A stretch of DNA of 64,000 bases from Paractinoplanes polyasparticus. GTDB lineage: Bacteria > Actinomycetota > Actinomycetes > Mycobacteriales > Micromonosporaceae. Each line of letters begins with the position of its first letter. Positions within the stretch are counted from its first letter, which is position 1. The translations under genes and the position numbers were made by a program. The DNA lies in contig NZ_JAHWFK010000040.1 in NCBI RefSeq assembly GCF_019710575.1, positions 177,965 to 241,964 on the forward strand. The letters are read 5' to 3'. This document shows positions 32,657 to 41,522 of this stretch, piece after piece. The notes under the pieces were generated by a model. That model was not told where the DNA came from and ran no database searches. It saw only the letters and a list, made by a program, of their open reading frames with translations.

Positions 32657-33532
32657 TCAGGCGGCGGGCACGGTCACCGGAACGGCGATGACGCTGCCCT
32701 CGTTGGCGGCGCGGCGGGCGTGTTCGAAGAAGTCGGGGGCGGCGCAGGCGAACAGGGTCGTGTCGCTCAGCGCGCAGGCGTAGACGTTCGTGCCGGGCCG
32801 CACCTCGTCGGTGATGCTGCCGCCCTCGACCACCCGGATCAGGCGTCCGCCGACGGCGTCGGCCACCCACAGGGCGCCCTCGGCGTCGAGGCAGGAGCCG
32901 TCGGGCGCCACCGTGAGCTGGGCGATCGCCCCGGTCACGGTGAGGTCGGTGGGCAGGGGGCCGAACTCGGCCCAGATCCGGCGGTTGACCAGAGTGCCGT
33001 CCGGCGCGAGGTCGAAGGCGGTGATCCGGTTGCCGAAGGTCTCGTTGACCAGCACTGTGCCGCCGGGGGTGAGGGCGATGGCGTTGGGGAACCAGAGGCC
33101 GGTCGCCAGTTCGGTCACCGTGCCGTCGGGGTCGGCGCGGTGCAGCGCGGCCGGTTCGATCGGGTCGCCGGCCATCAGGTCGAAGCCGAAGTTGCCGACG
33201 TACGCGCGGCCCTCGGCGTCGACCGCCATGTCGTTGAGGTGGCCGGTGGCGTGCCCGCTCAGGTCGGCGTGGGTGACCAGGGCGCCGTCGGGTTCGCGGC
33301 GCAGGATGCGACGGTCGCGCATCGAGACGATGAGCAGCCGGCCGTCGGGCAGCCAGCCGAGCCCGGACGGCTGCTGCTCCACGGTCGCCTCGAGGCGCAG
33401 ATCGGCGCCGTCCGCGCGGACCGACATGACCCGGGACGAGTAGAAGTCGGAGAACCAGAGCCGCCCCTCGTGCCAGCGCGGCGCCTCGGTGAAGGTGAAG
33501 CCCTCGACCACGGTGGTGACCTTGTCCGTCAT
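32657..33532 (-). CDS. SMP-30/gluconolactonase-like protein
   Basis: A 291-residue six-bladed propeller protein. FTFTEAPRWHEGRLWFSDFYSSRVM is the canonical N-terminal blade with the metal-binding Glu, followed by HLNDMAVDAEGRAYVGNFGFD (metal Asn/Asp), GLWFPNAIALTPGGTVLVNETFG and CLDAEGALWVADAVGGRL. Members hydrolyse sugar lactones with a divalent metal. I chose the ATG at 33532 because the family motif starts about 12 residues later; the upstream extension is unlikely. No operon partner: it is convergent to the protease gene and divergent from the NRPS. Confidence 0.88.
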   Translation of the reverse strand: MTDKVTTVVEGFTFTEAPRWHEGRLWFSDFYSSRVMSVRADGADLRLEATVEQQPSGLGWLPDGRLLIVSMRDRRILRREPDGALVTHADLSGHATGHLNDMAVDAEGRAYVGNFGFDLMAGDPIEPAALHRADPDGTVTELATGLWFPNAIALTPGGTVLVNETFGNRITAFDLAPDGTLVNRRIWAEFGPLPTDLTVTGAIAQLTVAPDGSCLDAEGALWVADAVGGRLIRVVEGGSITDEVRPGTNVYACALSDTTLFACAAPDFFEHARRAANEGSVIAVPVTVPAA

Positions 33533-33746
33533 CGCCCGATGATGTGCCCGCACCCGGGTCACACGCAAGGACTTCGGACCTCGCCGCTCCGGCCTGAGAC
33601 AGGCCCGTCCGTGTGGTGGTGGACACGTATTGGTCATTCACTCGTCATCGTTCATCTTCTGCCCGTAACTTTGATCGCTGCCCCCGGGCGGCTCGCTGCC
33701 GTGCGCCTGGCGACGGTGACGATGTGGTGGAGATGGAGTACGCCCG

Positions 33747-36700
33747 GTGACGGTGACGACCGACCTGCAACTGATCGACCTGCCCCCGTTCGGTGTCGCA
33801 CCGGAGGCTCCGGCCCTGTTCCGGTCACGGTCGGCGCCGCTGCGGCGCACCCTGGTCGACATCTTCGACGCCACCGTGCAGGCTCACGCGGGCAGCCGGG
33901 CCATCGACGCCGGCGGCGCCACTCTCACCTACCGTGAGCTGGCCGACGAGGTCGAGAAGCTGCGGGCGACCCTGAGCGGGCACGGGATCGGCGCCGGCGA
34001 CCGGGTCGGGATCCGGGTCTCGTCCGGCACGGCCGAGCTCTACCTCGCCATCCTGGGTGTGCTCGCGGCCGGCGCGGCCTACGTGCCGGTCGACGCCGAC
34101 GACCCCGAGGAGCGCGCGGAGCTGGTCTTCGGCGAGGCGGGCGTGGCCGCGGTGCTCGGCGACGGGCTGAGCGTCTCGATGCGCCGTACGCCCGGCGGAA
34201 GGACCGGACGGCCCGGACCCGGCGACGACGCCTGGATCATCTTCACCTCCGGCTCGACCGGCACCCCGAAGGGCGTGGCCGTCACGCACGCCGCGGCCGC
34301 CGCCTTCGTCGACGCCGAGGCCCAGCTGTTCCTGGCCGACGACGACGCCGAGTCGATCGGGCCGCGCGACCGGGTGCTGGCCGGGCTGTCCGTGGCCTTC
34401 GACGCCTCGTGCGAAGAGATGTGGCTCGCCTGGCGTCACGGCGCCTGCCTGGTGCCGGCCGCGCGCTCGCTCGTGCGCAGCGGCGTCGACCTCGGCCCGT
34501 GGCTGGCCGAGCAGCGGATCACCGTCGTCTCGACCGTGCCCACCCTGGCCGCGCTGTGGCCGGTAGAGGCGCTCGACGACGTCCGGCTGCTGATCTTCGG
34601 GGGCGAGGCCTGCCCGCCCGAGCTCGCGGAACGGCTCGCCGTCGAGGGGCGCGAGGTCTGGAACACGTACGGCCCGACCGAGGCCACCGTGGTGGCCTGC
34701 GCGGCCCGGCTGACCGGCGAGGGCCCGGTGCGCATCGGCCTGCCGCTCGCGGGCTGGGAGCTGGCCGTGGTCGGCCCGGCCGGCGAGCCGGTGGCGATGG
34801 GCGGGACGGGCGAGCTGGTGATCGGTGGCGTCGGCCTGGCCCGCTACCTCGACGCCGCCAAGGACGCCGAGAAGTTCGCGCCCCTGCCCTCGCTGGGCTG
34901 GGAGAGGGCGTACCGCAGCGGCGACATCGTGCGCGCCGAGCCCGCGGGGCTGCTGTTCCTGGGCCGCGGCGACGAGCAGGTCAAGCTGGGCGGGCGCCGG
35001 ATCGAGCTGGGCGAGGTCGACGCCGCGCTGCAGGCGCTGCCGGGCGTGGCCGGCGCGGCCGCCGCGATCAAGCGCACCGCCGCCGGCAACCAGCTGCTCG
35101 TGGGCTACGTCGTGGCGCGCGAAGGCTTCGACGCTGCCGCTGCGGCTCTACGCATCCGGGAACAGCTGCCGGCCGCTCTCGTGCCGCTGCTGGCCGAGGT
35201 GGACGACCTGCCGACCCGGACGTCCGGGAAGGTCGACCGGGCGGCGCTGCCGTGGCCGTTGACCACCGGCTCGGGCACGGCCGAGGCCGAGCTGACAGCG
35301 ACCCAGGCCTGGCTGGCCGACGGCTGGGAGCAGATTCTCGGCGTACGCCCCGGTGCGGCCGACGCCGACTTCTTCAGCAACGGCGGCAGCAGCCTCAACG
35401 CGGCGCAGCTGGTGGCCTGGATCCGCCGGGCGCACCCGCAGGTGGCGGTGGCCGACGTCTATCAGTACCCCCGGCTCGCGCAGATGGCCACGGCGCTCGA
35501 CGCGCTTGTCGCCACCGAGACCGTGCGCCGCGAGGTGCGGCCGACGCCGCGCTCGACCGGGCTCGTCCAGGGCCTGCTCATGCTGCCGATGATCGCGCTC
35601 GTCGGGCTGCGCTGGCTCACCGTCCTGGCCGCGCTGGCCAACCTGGTGAGCTGGGCGCCGCACGTCTCCTGGTGGTGGATCGCGGCGAGCTGGCTGGCGC
35701 TGTTCAGCCCGCCCGGCCGGATCGCCGTCGCGGCCGGCGGCATCCGGTTGCTGCTGCGCGGCGTCGGCAAGGGCGACTATCCCCGCGGCGGCCGGGTGCA
35801 CCTGCGGCTGTGGGCGGCCGAGCGGCTGGCCGAGCTGACCGGCGCCACCAGCGTCACGGGGGCCAGCTGGATGATCACCTACGCCAAGGCGCTCGGCGCG
35901 CAGATCGGCTCGGACGTCGACCTGCACTCCGCACCGCCGGTCACCGGCCTGCTCAAGCTGGGCCGCGGCGCGGCCGTCGAGCCCGAGGTCGACCTGTCCG
36001 GCTACTGGGTCGACGGCGACATCGTGCGGGTCGGCAAGGTGCGGATCGGCGCCGGGGCCCGGGTCGGCGGCCGGAGCACGATCATGCCCGGCGCCCGAAT
36101 CGGCAAGAACGCGCACATCAGCGCGGGCTCCACCGTGACCGGCGCGGTCGCGGCCGGCAAACGGTGGCCCGGCAAGTCGGACGGGGTGACCTGGCCGTCC
36201 CAGCGACCCCCGCGCCGGTCGCGGCTCTGGGTGGTCGCTTACAGCCTCACAGCTCAGCTGCTCGGGCTGCTGCCGGTGGTGGCCGCGCTGCCCGCCCTCG
36301 CGCTGCTCGGATGGATGCTCGCCGAGGGGCCCGACCTGGGCGCCGCGCTGCTGATGGCGCCGGCGGCGGCGGTCGCCTGGTTCCTGTCGTACGCGCTGCT
36401 CGTGCTCGTGGCGGTCCGGGCGCTCGGCATCGGGCTGCGCGCGGGCTGTCACCCCGTACGGGGACGGATCGCCTGGCAGGTCTGGACGACCGAGCGGCTG
36501 ATGGGGATGGCCCGGATCGCGTTGTTCCCGATCTACGCCAGCCTGTTCACGCCGGTGTGGCTGCGGCTGCTCGGCGCCCGGATCGGGCGTAACGCGGAGC
36601 TGTCCACGGTGCTGGCGGTGCCGTCGATGACGACCGTCGAGGACGGCGCGTTCCTGGCCGACGACACGATGGTGGCCACGTACGAGCTGAACAACGGCTG

Positions 36701-37592
36701 GCTGCGGGTCGCCCCGGCCCGGATCGGCAAGCAGGCGTTCCTCGGCAACTCCGGCATCGCCGCCCCCGGCCGTACGGTGCCCAAGCGCGGCCTGGTCGGC
36801 GTGCTCTCGTCGGCGCCGCGCAAGGCGAAGAAGGGCTCGTCGTGGCTGGGCGCCCCGCCGATGCCGCTGCGCCGCACGGTCGAGGCGGGCGACGCCGGCC
36901 GTACCTACGAGCCGCCGCTGCGGCTCAAGCTGGCCCGCGGCGCGATCGAACTGTGCCGGATCATCCCGGTGATGCTCGCCGTCGCCCTGGCCGTCCTGGT
37001 CGTGGCCGCGGTCGAGCAGGTCTGGAGCGCCTTCGGTCTGTGGGCGGCTGCGCTGGCCGCCGGACCGGCGCTGTTCGCCGCCACGATCGCCGGCGCGCTG
37101 ATCGCCACCGTCGCCAAGTGGCTGCTGGTCGGCAAGTTCCGGGTCACCGAGCACGCGCTGTGGACCTCGTTCGTCTGGCGCAACGAGCTCGCCGACACGT
37201 TCGTCGAGGTGCTCGTCGCGCCCTGGCTGTTCCGCTTCGCGACCGGCACGCCCCTGCTGAACCTGTGGCTGCGCACGGTCGGCGCCAAGATCGGGCGGGG
37301 CGCGTGGCTGGAGACCTTCTGGCTTCCCGAGTACGACCTCGTGCGGCTCGGGCCGGGAGCCACGGTCAACCGGGGGTGCGTGGTGCAGACCCACCTGTTC
37401 CATGATCGGATCATGGCCATGGACGAGGTGACTCTGGGCGCGGGCGCGACGCTCGGCCCGCACGGGATCGTGCTGCCCGGCGCCAGCATCGGGGCGCGCA
37501 CCACGGTAGGACCCGGCTCGCTGGTGACCCGCGGCGACGCGGTGCCGGCCGACAGCCGGTGGCTGGGGAACCCGATCGCGAACTGGTTATGA
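33747..37592 (+). CDS. Pls/PosA-family membrane-bound non-ribosomal peptide synthetase
   Basis: A 1281-residue protein, GTG start with GATGGAG about 9 bases upstream. Residues ~28-500 are an adenylation domain: FTSGSTGTPKG (A3), NTYGPTEATV (A5), YRSGDIVR (A7), GRGDEQVKLGGRRIELGEVD (A8). A peptidyl-carrier domain follows with GGSSL (phosphopantetheine Ser549). The C-terminal half (~600-1281) has about six membrane helices between domains with left-handed-beta-helix hexapeptide repeats (VRIGAGARVGGRSTIMPGARIG near 765; TLGAGATLGPHGIVLPGASIG near 1250). This A-PCP-membrane build is that of epsilon-poly-lysine synthetase and relatives, which make amino acid homopolymers. The amino acid used is not readable by eye. 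Its last codon is TTA and it overlaps the M1 peptidase gene by ATGA. Confidence 0.92.
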   Translation: MTVTTDLQLIDLPPFGVAPEAPALFRSRSAPLRRTLVDIFDATVQAHAGSRAIDAGGATLTYRELADEVEKLRATLSGHGIGAGDRVGIRVSSGTAELYLAILGVLAAGAAYVPVDADDPEERAELVFGEAGVAAVLGDGLSVSMRRTPGGRTGRPGPGDDAWIIFTSGSTGTPKGVAVTHAAAAAFVDAEAQLFLADDDAESIGPRDRVLAGLSVAFDASCEEMWLAWRHGACLVPAARSLVRSGVDLGPWLAEQRITVVSTVPTLAALWPVEALDDVRLLIFGGEACPPELAERLAVEGREVWNTYGPTEATVVACAARLTGEGPVRIGLPLAGWELAVVGPAGEPVAMGGTGELVIGGVGLARYLDAAKDAEKFAPLPSLGWERAYRSGDIVRAEPAGLLFLGRGDEQVKLGGRRIELGEVDAALQALPGVAGAAAAIKRTAAGNQLLVGYVVAREGFDAAAAALRIREQLPAALVPLLAEVDDLPTRTSGKVDRAALPWPLTTGSGTAEAELTATQAWLADGWEQILGVRPGAADADFFSNGGSSLNAAQLVAWIRRAHPQVAVADVYQYPRLAQMATALDALVATETVRREVRPTPRSTGLVQGLLMLPMIALVGLRWLTVLAALANLVSWAPHVSWWWIAASWLALFSPPGRIAVAAGGIRLLLRGVGKGDYPRGGRVHLRLWAAERLAELTGATSVTGASWMITYAKALGAQIGSDVDLHSAPPVTGLLKLGRGAAVEPEVDLSGYWVDGDIVRVGKVRIGAGARVGGRSTIMPGARIGKNAHISAGSTVTGAVAAGKRWPGKSDGVTWPSQRPPRRSRLWVVAYSLTAQLLGLLPVVAALPALALLGWMLAEGPDLGAALLMAPAAAVAWFLSYALLVLVAVRALGIGLRAGCHPVRGRIAWQVWTTERLMGMARIALFPIYASLFTPVWLRLLGARIGRNAELSTVLAVPSMTTVEDGAFLADDTMVATYELNNGWLRVAPARIGKQAFLGNSGIAAPGRTVPKRGLVGVLSSAPRKAKKGSSWLGAPPMPLRRTVEAGDAGRTYEPPLRLKLARGAIELCRIIPVMLAVALAVLVVAAVEQVWSAFGLWAAALAAGPALFAATIAGALIATVAKWLLVGKFRVTEHALWTSFVWRNELADTFVEVLVAPWLFRFATGTPLLNLWLRTVGAKIGRGAWLETFWLPEYDLVRLGPGATVNRGCVVQTHLFHDRIMAMDEVTLGAGATLGPHGIVLPGASIGARTTVGPGSLVTRGDAVPADSRWLGNPIANWL

Positions 37593-38914
37593 CCCCTCCG
37601 GGCGTCGACCACTCGTCCGACTCGTACCTTCCCGGGCACGGCAACGGCGGGTACCGCGTGCTGCGGTACGACCTCGACCTCGACTACCGCGTCGTCTCCA
37701 ACCGGCTCGCCGGGAAGGCGACGATCACTGCGCAGACGGTGCAGGGCCTCTCCCGGTTCAGCCTCGACCTGGGCCAGTTCCGGATCCAGGACGTCCGGGT
37801 CGACGGGCGGCGCGCGACGTTCACGCACCGGGCCGGCAAGCTGCGCGTCAAACCGGAGAAGCCGATCGGTTACGGCGCGACGTTCAAGGTCGAGGTCCGG
37901 TACGCCGGCACGCCCGTGCCGATCTCGGGCCGCTGGGGCGACATCGGCTGGGACGAACTGACCGACGGCGTGCTCGTGGCGAGCCAGCCGATCGGGGCGC
38001 CGTCCTGGTTCCCGTGCAACGACCGGCCCGACGACAAGGCCACGTTCCTGGTGACCCTCACCGCGGCCACGCCGTACACGGTGGTGGTGACCGGCGACCT
38101 CGTCTCCACGCGGCGCGGGGCGGGCACCACCACGTGGGTCTACGAGCGCAACGAGCCCACCGCGCCCTACCTGATGAGCGTCCAGATCGGCCGGTACGAG
38201 CTGGTCGACCTGGCCCCCGAAGGCGGCGTGCGACAGCGGGCGGCGATCCCGTCCCGCCTGCGCCCGGTCTTCCGGCACGACTTCGGCCGGCACGGCGAGA
38301 TCATGTCGGCGTGCGAGCGCCTGTTCGGGCCGTACCCCTTCCGCGAGTACGTCGTGGTGGTGGCCGACGACGACCTCGACGACCCGGTCGAGGCGCAGGG
38401 CATGGCCGTCTTCGGCCGCAACCACCTCGACGGGCGGCGCACCCACGAGCGGCTGGTCGCCCACGAGCTGGCCCACCAGTGGTTCGGCAACAGCCTCACG
38501 GTGGCCGACTGGCGCCACATCTGGCTGAACGAGGGCTTCGCGACGTACGCCGAGTGGCTGTGGTCGAGCGTCTCGGGTGGCCCGTCGGCCGACATCCACG
38601 CCGCCCGCTGGCACATCTGGCTGCTGGCCCACCCGGCCACCGTCAGCATCGCCGACCCCGGCGTCGACCGGATGTTCGACCCGCTGGTCTACAAGCGCGG
38701 CGCCCTGACGTTGCACGCCCTGCGCACGACGATCGGCGACGCCGCGTTCTTCGCCCTGCTGCGCTCGTGGGTGGCCGAGAACCAGCACCGCACGGTGACC
38801 ACCGACCAGTTCCGCCGCCACGCCCAGCGCTTCTCCGCCGCACCGCTGGACGACCTGTTCACCGCCTGGCTGGACCGCCCGGCCCTGCCGCCGCTGCCGC
38901 GCCTCCCGGCCTGA
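37589..38914 (+). CDS. M1-family zinc aminopeptidase
   Basis: A 441-residue M1 peptidase, shorter than classical PepN. The zinc site is HELAH (292-296) with the third ligand Glu315 in LNEGF, exactly 18 residues on. The GAMEN substrate-recognition loop is represented by EAQGMAVFGRN, a divergent form. The N-terminal beta domain (~20-185) includes YDLDLDYRVVSNRLAGKATI. No signal peptide is seen, so it is probably cytoplasmic. The ATG overlaps the NRPS stop (ATGA), so it is made together with the synthetase and may trim or degrade its product, or confer tolerance to it. Confidence 0.92.
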   Translation: MTPPGVDHSSDSYLPGHGNGGYRVLRYDLDLDYRVVSNRLAGKATITAQTVQGLSRFSLDLGQFRIQDVRVDGRRATFTHRAGKLRVKPEKPIGYGATFKVEVRYAGTPVPISGRWGDIGWDELTDGVLVASQPIGAPSWFPCNDRPDDKATFLVTLTAATPYTVVVTGDLVSTRRGAGTTTWVYERNEPTAPYLMSVQIGRYELVDLAPEGGVRQRAAIPSRLRPVFRHDFGRHGEIMSACERLFGPYPFREYVVVVADDDLDDPVEAQGMAVFGRNHLDGRRTHERLVAHELAHQWFGNSLTVADWRHIWLNEGFATYAEWLWSSVSGGPSADIHAARWHIWLLAHPATVSIADPGVDRMFDPLVYKRGALTLHALRTTIGDAAFFALLRSWVAENQHRTVTTDQFRRHAQRFSAAPLDDLFTAWLDRPALPPLPRLPA

Positions 38915-38931
38915 CCGGCCACCGGTCAGGC
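38909..38931. terminator. Convergent hairpin containing both stop codons
   Basis: GCCTGACCGG, loop CCA, CCGGTCAGGC is a perfect 10-bp stem. The TGA of the M1 peptidase gene is in one arm and the stop of the minus-strand GAP1-like gene in the other. There is no T-run. It is the only spacer between the two convergent operons and probably acts as a two-way terminator. Confidence 0.6.
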
Positions 38932-40470
38932 GGCAGCCCAGACGCCCAGGGCCAGACCGAGGGTGATGCCGATCAGCAAGGCGAGCGCGATCGTGGGGTG
39001 GGCCAGGCCGGCCAGCCGTTGGAACAGGGACTCCCGCTGGTCGACGCCGGGGTAGCTGTGGCGCCGCAGGTAGCGCAGCTCGAGCCAGGGCAGCAGCGGG
39101 CTCCAGACCCGGTGGACGGACGAGTAGTCGCAGACGAGCGTGACCACATCGTCCGGCATCGACACGTCGAGCAGCGACCGCCATTCGCGCCGGCCCAGCC
39201 GGTCCGGGGCGGGCCCGAGCGCCGTGAACACGAGCGAGCGCAGCACCCGCTGCACCTCCAGCCGCTTCAGGTGGCGCCGGAGCCGGACGACGTGGAACCG
39301 ACGTTCGGCGAGCGCCAGGCAGAACTCGGCGCGGGTCGGGTCGTCCAGCTCTCCGATGACCAGTTCCAGATCAGCGAGATTCGCCAGGAGGATCCGCGGG
39401 TCGCCGTCCACGAGCGCGAGGGCTTCGGCCAGCCCGGGGCCGGACGGGCTCGCCGGCCGGTCGGCCGGCGGCGCCTCGGCTGCCCGCGGCGGCGGCACCG
39501 ACTGCTGTTGTTGCTGCGGCGGGCGTGCCGTCGCCGCCACGCGGATCGGGGCCGGTCTTTGCCGCGCCGGCGCGGACAGGCATTCGAGGCGTTCGCGCAG
39601 TGTGGCCCGGTCGGGGGCGCCGCGGCTGCGCAGAAACTGCCGCAGCCCTTCGGCGTGGCCGGCGAAGTACTCGTTGACCAGCGCGCTCGCGACCGGATCG
39701 GCTACCCCCTCGGCCCGGTAGGGCCGGGTGACGGTGCGGGCCAGCTCGAACGACCCGCTCGCCCCGACCGCGGGCGCGCACACCAGGTCGAGGTCCGCGT
39801 AGCCGGCCGAGACCAGACCGGGCGCGTACGTGCTGAACGTGTCGAACGGTCGTGCGTCGTCGCCGAGGCCGGACGTCAGTTCGGTCAGGATCCGCTGGAC
39901 CGCCCACAGATTGCTGACCGTCTCGGCCGGGGTGATGTGCTCCGGAACCAGAACGCCGTGCCGGGTCGCCGGATCGGCGAGGAACGCGGACAGGGTCATC
40001 GCCACGGAGGCGGGCTGCAGGGCGGCGCGCCGGTCGAGGTCGGCGACGGTCGCACCGAACTGCTCGAGCAGATCACGCGCGCTCAACGTGGGCAGGGCGC
40101 TGCGGTCCGCGTGATCGGTGCGCCAGCCCGGCCAGTCGGCCAGACCCAGCGCCGGCGCCGCGGTGAAGACCTCGGGCCCGCCGATCAACGCGTGGCCGAC
40201 GTCGTGGCGGTCGAACGAGTCGTTGCGGAACCGGTGCAGCACCGCGGACCATTCCGGCCGCCGCACCAGGCAGACGCTCCACGGCGGCCGCGTGGCGCTC
40301 TGACTGTCGGCGGCCCGCATGAACGGGGCGAGACGCTGATCGATCAGCCGGAGGTCGTCGTCGTCGAGCGAGGTGTCGATGGGCCCGTAGCCGCGGCCGC
40401 CGAGCAGGTTCGTCTCGGCCCACGAGTAGACGACGTGGAAGATCTTGCCGTCCGGCGCCGGATCGGACAT
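38926..40470 (-). CDS. GAP1-like GTPase-associated protein with C-terminal TM helix
   Basis: A 514-residue protein, last gene of the 11-gene operon. The N-terminus (FHVVYSWAETNLLGGRGYGPIDTSL, then LRLIDQRLAPFM) has the look of the GTPase-associated protein 1 N-terminal domain known from conflict systems with TRAFAC GTPases. A middle domain follows (~130-300), then a Pro/Gln-rich linker (~310-350), a helical region and a single transmembrane helix at the end (TIALALLIGITLGLALGVW). No catalytic motif is visible. Its ATG overlaps the stop of the GTPase gene by one base (TGATG), which supports direct partnership. Ends in the convergent hairpin. Confidence 0.75.
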   Translation of the reverse strand: MSDPAPDGKIFHVVYSWAETNLLGGRGYGPIDTSLDDDDLRLIDQRLAPFMRAADSQSATRPPWSVCLVRRPEWSAVLHRFRNDSFDRHDVGHALIGGPEVFTAAPALGLADWPGWRTDHADRSALPTLSARDLLEQFGATVADLDRRAALQPASVAMTLSAFLADPATRHGVLVPEHITPAETVSNLWAVQRILTELTSGLGDDARPFDTFSTYAPGLVSAGYADLDLVCAPAVGASGSFELARTVTRPYRAEGVADPVASALVNEYFAGHAEGLRQFLRSRGAPDRATLRERLECLSAPARQRPAPIRVAATARPPQQQQQSVPPPRAAEAPPADRPASPSGPGLAEALALVDGDPRILLANLADLELVIGELDDPTRAEFCLALAERRFHVVRLRRHLKRLEVQRVLRSLVFTALGPAPDRLGRREWRSLLDVSMPDDVVTLVCDYSSVHRVWSPLLPWLELRYLRRHSYPGVDQRESLFQRLAGLAHPTIALALLIGITLGLALGVWAAA

Positions 40471-41522
40471 CAGTTGCCCACCTCCCGGGCGGCTGCGGCG
40501 CCGAAGACGCCGGACATCGCCAGCAGCGCGACCAGCGGTTCCAGCACCCGCATCGGCCGTACGCCGTGCGGATAGCCGTCGTCGCGGGCGGGCCCCCCGG
40601 TGGCCGATGCGAAGTGCAGCGTGCACCGGCGGCAGTACCGGTAGGGCTGGAGCAGGGCCGTGGCGCCCGCGCGGTGCAGATAGGCGTACGCGTCGCGGCT
40701 CTCCGCGAGGATGGCCGCGGGCTGCAGGTGATCCGCCTGTGGCCGGTGGATCCATTCGTCCACCGGCGACGCGAACTGCACCAGGTCGGCCTTGTTGATC
40801 ACGACGACCGCGGGCACGTCCAGGTAGCCGCTTCCGGGGTGGAGCATGCCCAGCACCGACCGGTAGGTGTCGTCCCGGGCGTCAGCGGACGCGCCGACCG
40901 TGGCCGAGTCGACGACGAACATCAGCGCGTTCAGTCCGCTCAGGAAGCGGGTGTTCTCGCGCAGGCCGCTCAGGTCCTCCCCGCCGACGTCGAAGAAGGC
41001 GACCGGCCAGGTGGCCTCGCTCGAACTGATCAGGAGCGCGTCCGCGAAGTCGGCGACCCCCTCCACCGTGCCGGGCAGGCGCCGGGACCGTTCCATCAGC
41101 GGCTGCGTGTACTGCTGGATGAAGTTGCGGTGCCGGACCGGGTCGAGGGCGTCGGCCTTCAGGCCGTACGGGGCGAGTTTGTCCCGCTCGATCTCGCCCA
41201 TGATGGCGGCGAGCAGGTGGGTCTTGCCGGACAGTGAGGCGCCGACCATCCCGATCACGATCGGCGGCCGGTACGCCGTGTACAGCAGCGGCAGGAAGTG
41301 CGGCGGCCGATCGCCGGACGGGTTGGGGCAGCGGATGTGCGCGAGCCGGCGGACGCCCTCCCGTTTCTGGGGCGAGCTGCCGGGCGGGATGGTCAACGGG
41401 ACGTAGCTGGAGTCCTCGGAGAAACGGTAGAGATCCTCGTCGGTCCGGTCCCACGAGAAGACGTCGAGACAGATCGGGCAGCGGACGGTGGCGGACCCGG
41501 CGCGGCCGGAGGTCACGGTCAT
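40470..41522 (-). CDS. Double-GTPase-like (DO-GTPase2 type) TRAFAC GTPase with zinc-ribbon start
   Basis: A 350-residue P-loop protein. An N-terminal CPIC plus later IRCPN pair (residues 15-66) suggests a zinc ribbon. Walker A/G1 is GASLSGKT (94-101), G3 is FFDVGGEDL, and G4 is VVINKADL, so guanine specificity is expected. A CRRC pair lies near the C-terminus. This combination matches the DO-GTPase family that travels with GAP1-like proteins in predicted NTP-dependent conflict systems. I chose the ATG at 41522 because it overlaps the pseudokinase stop as ATGA; an ATG at 41540 is possible. The C-terminal helix (LVALLAMSGVFGAAAA) may insert into or touch the membrane. Confidence 0.82.
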   Translation of the reverse strand: MTVTSGRAGSATVRCPICLDVFSWDRTDEDLYRFSEDSSYVPLTIPPGSSPQKREGVRRLAHIRCPNPSGDRPPHFLPLLYTAYRPPIVIGMVGASLSGKTHLLAAIMGEIERDKLAPYGLKADALDPVRHRNFIQQYTQPLMERSRRLPGTVEGVADFADALLISSSEATWPVAFFDVGGEDLSGLRENTRFLSGLNALMFVVDSATVGASADARDDTYRSVLGMLHPGSGYLDVPAVVVINKADLVQFASPVDEWIHRPQADHLQPAAILAESRDAYAYLHRAGATALLQPYRYCRRCTLHFASATGGPARDDGYPHGVRPMRVLEPLVALLAMSGVFGAAAAREVGN

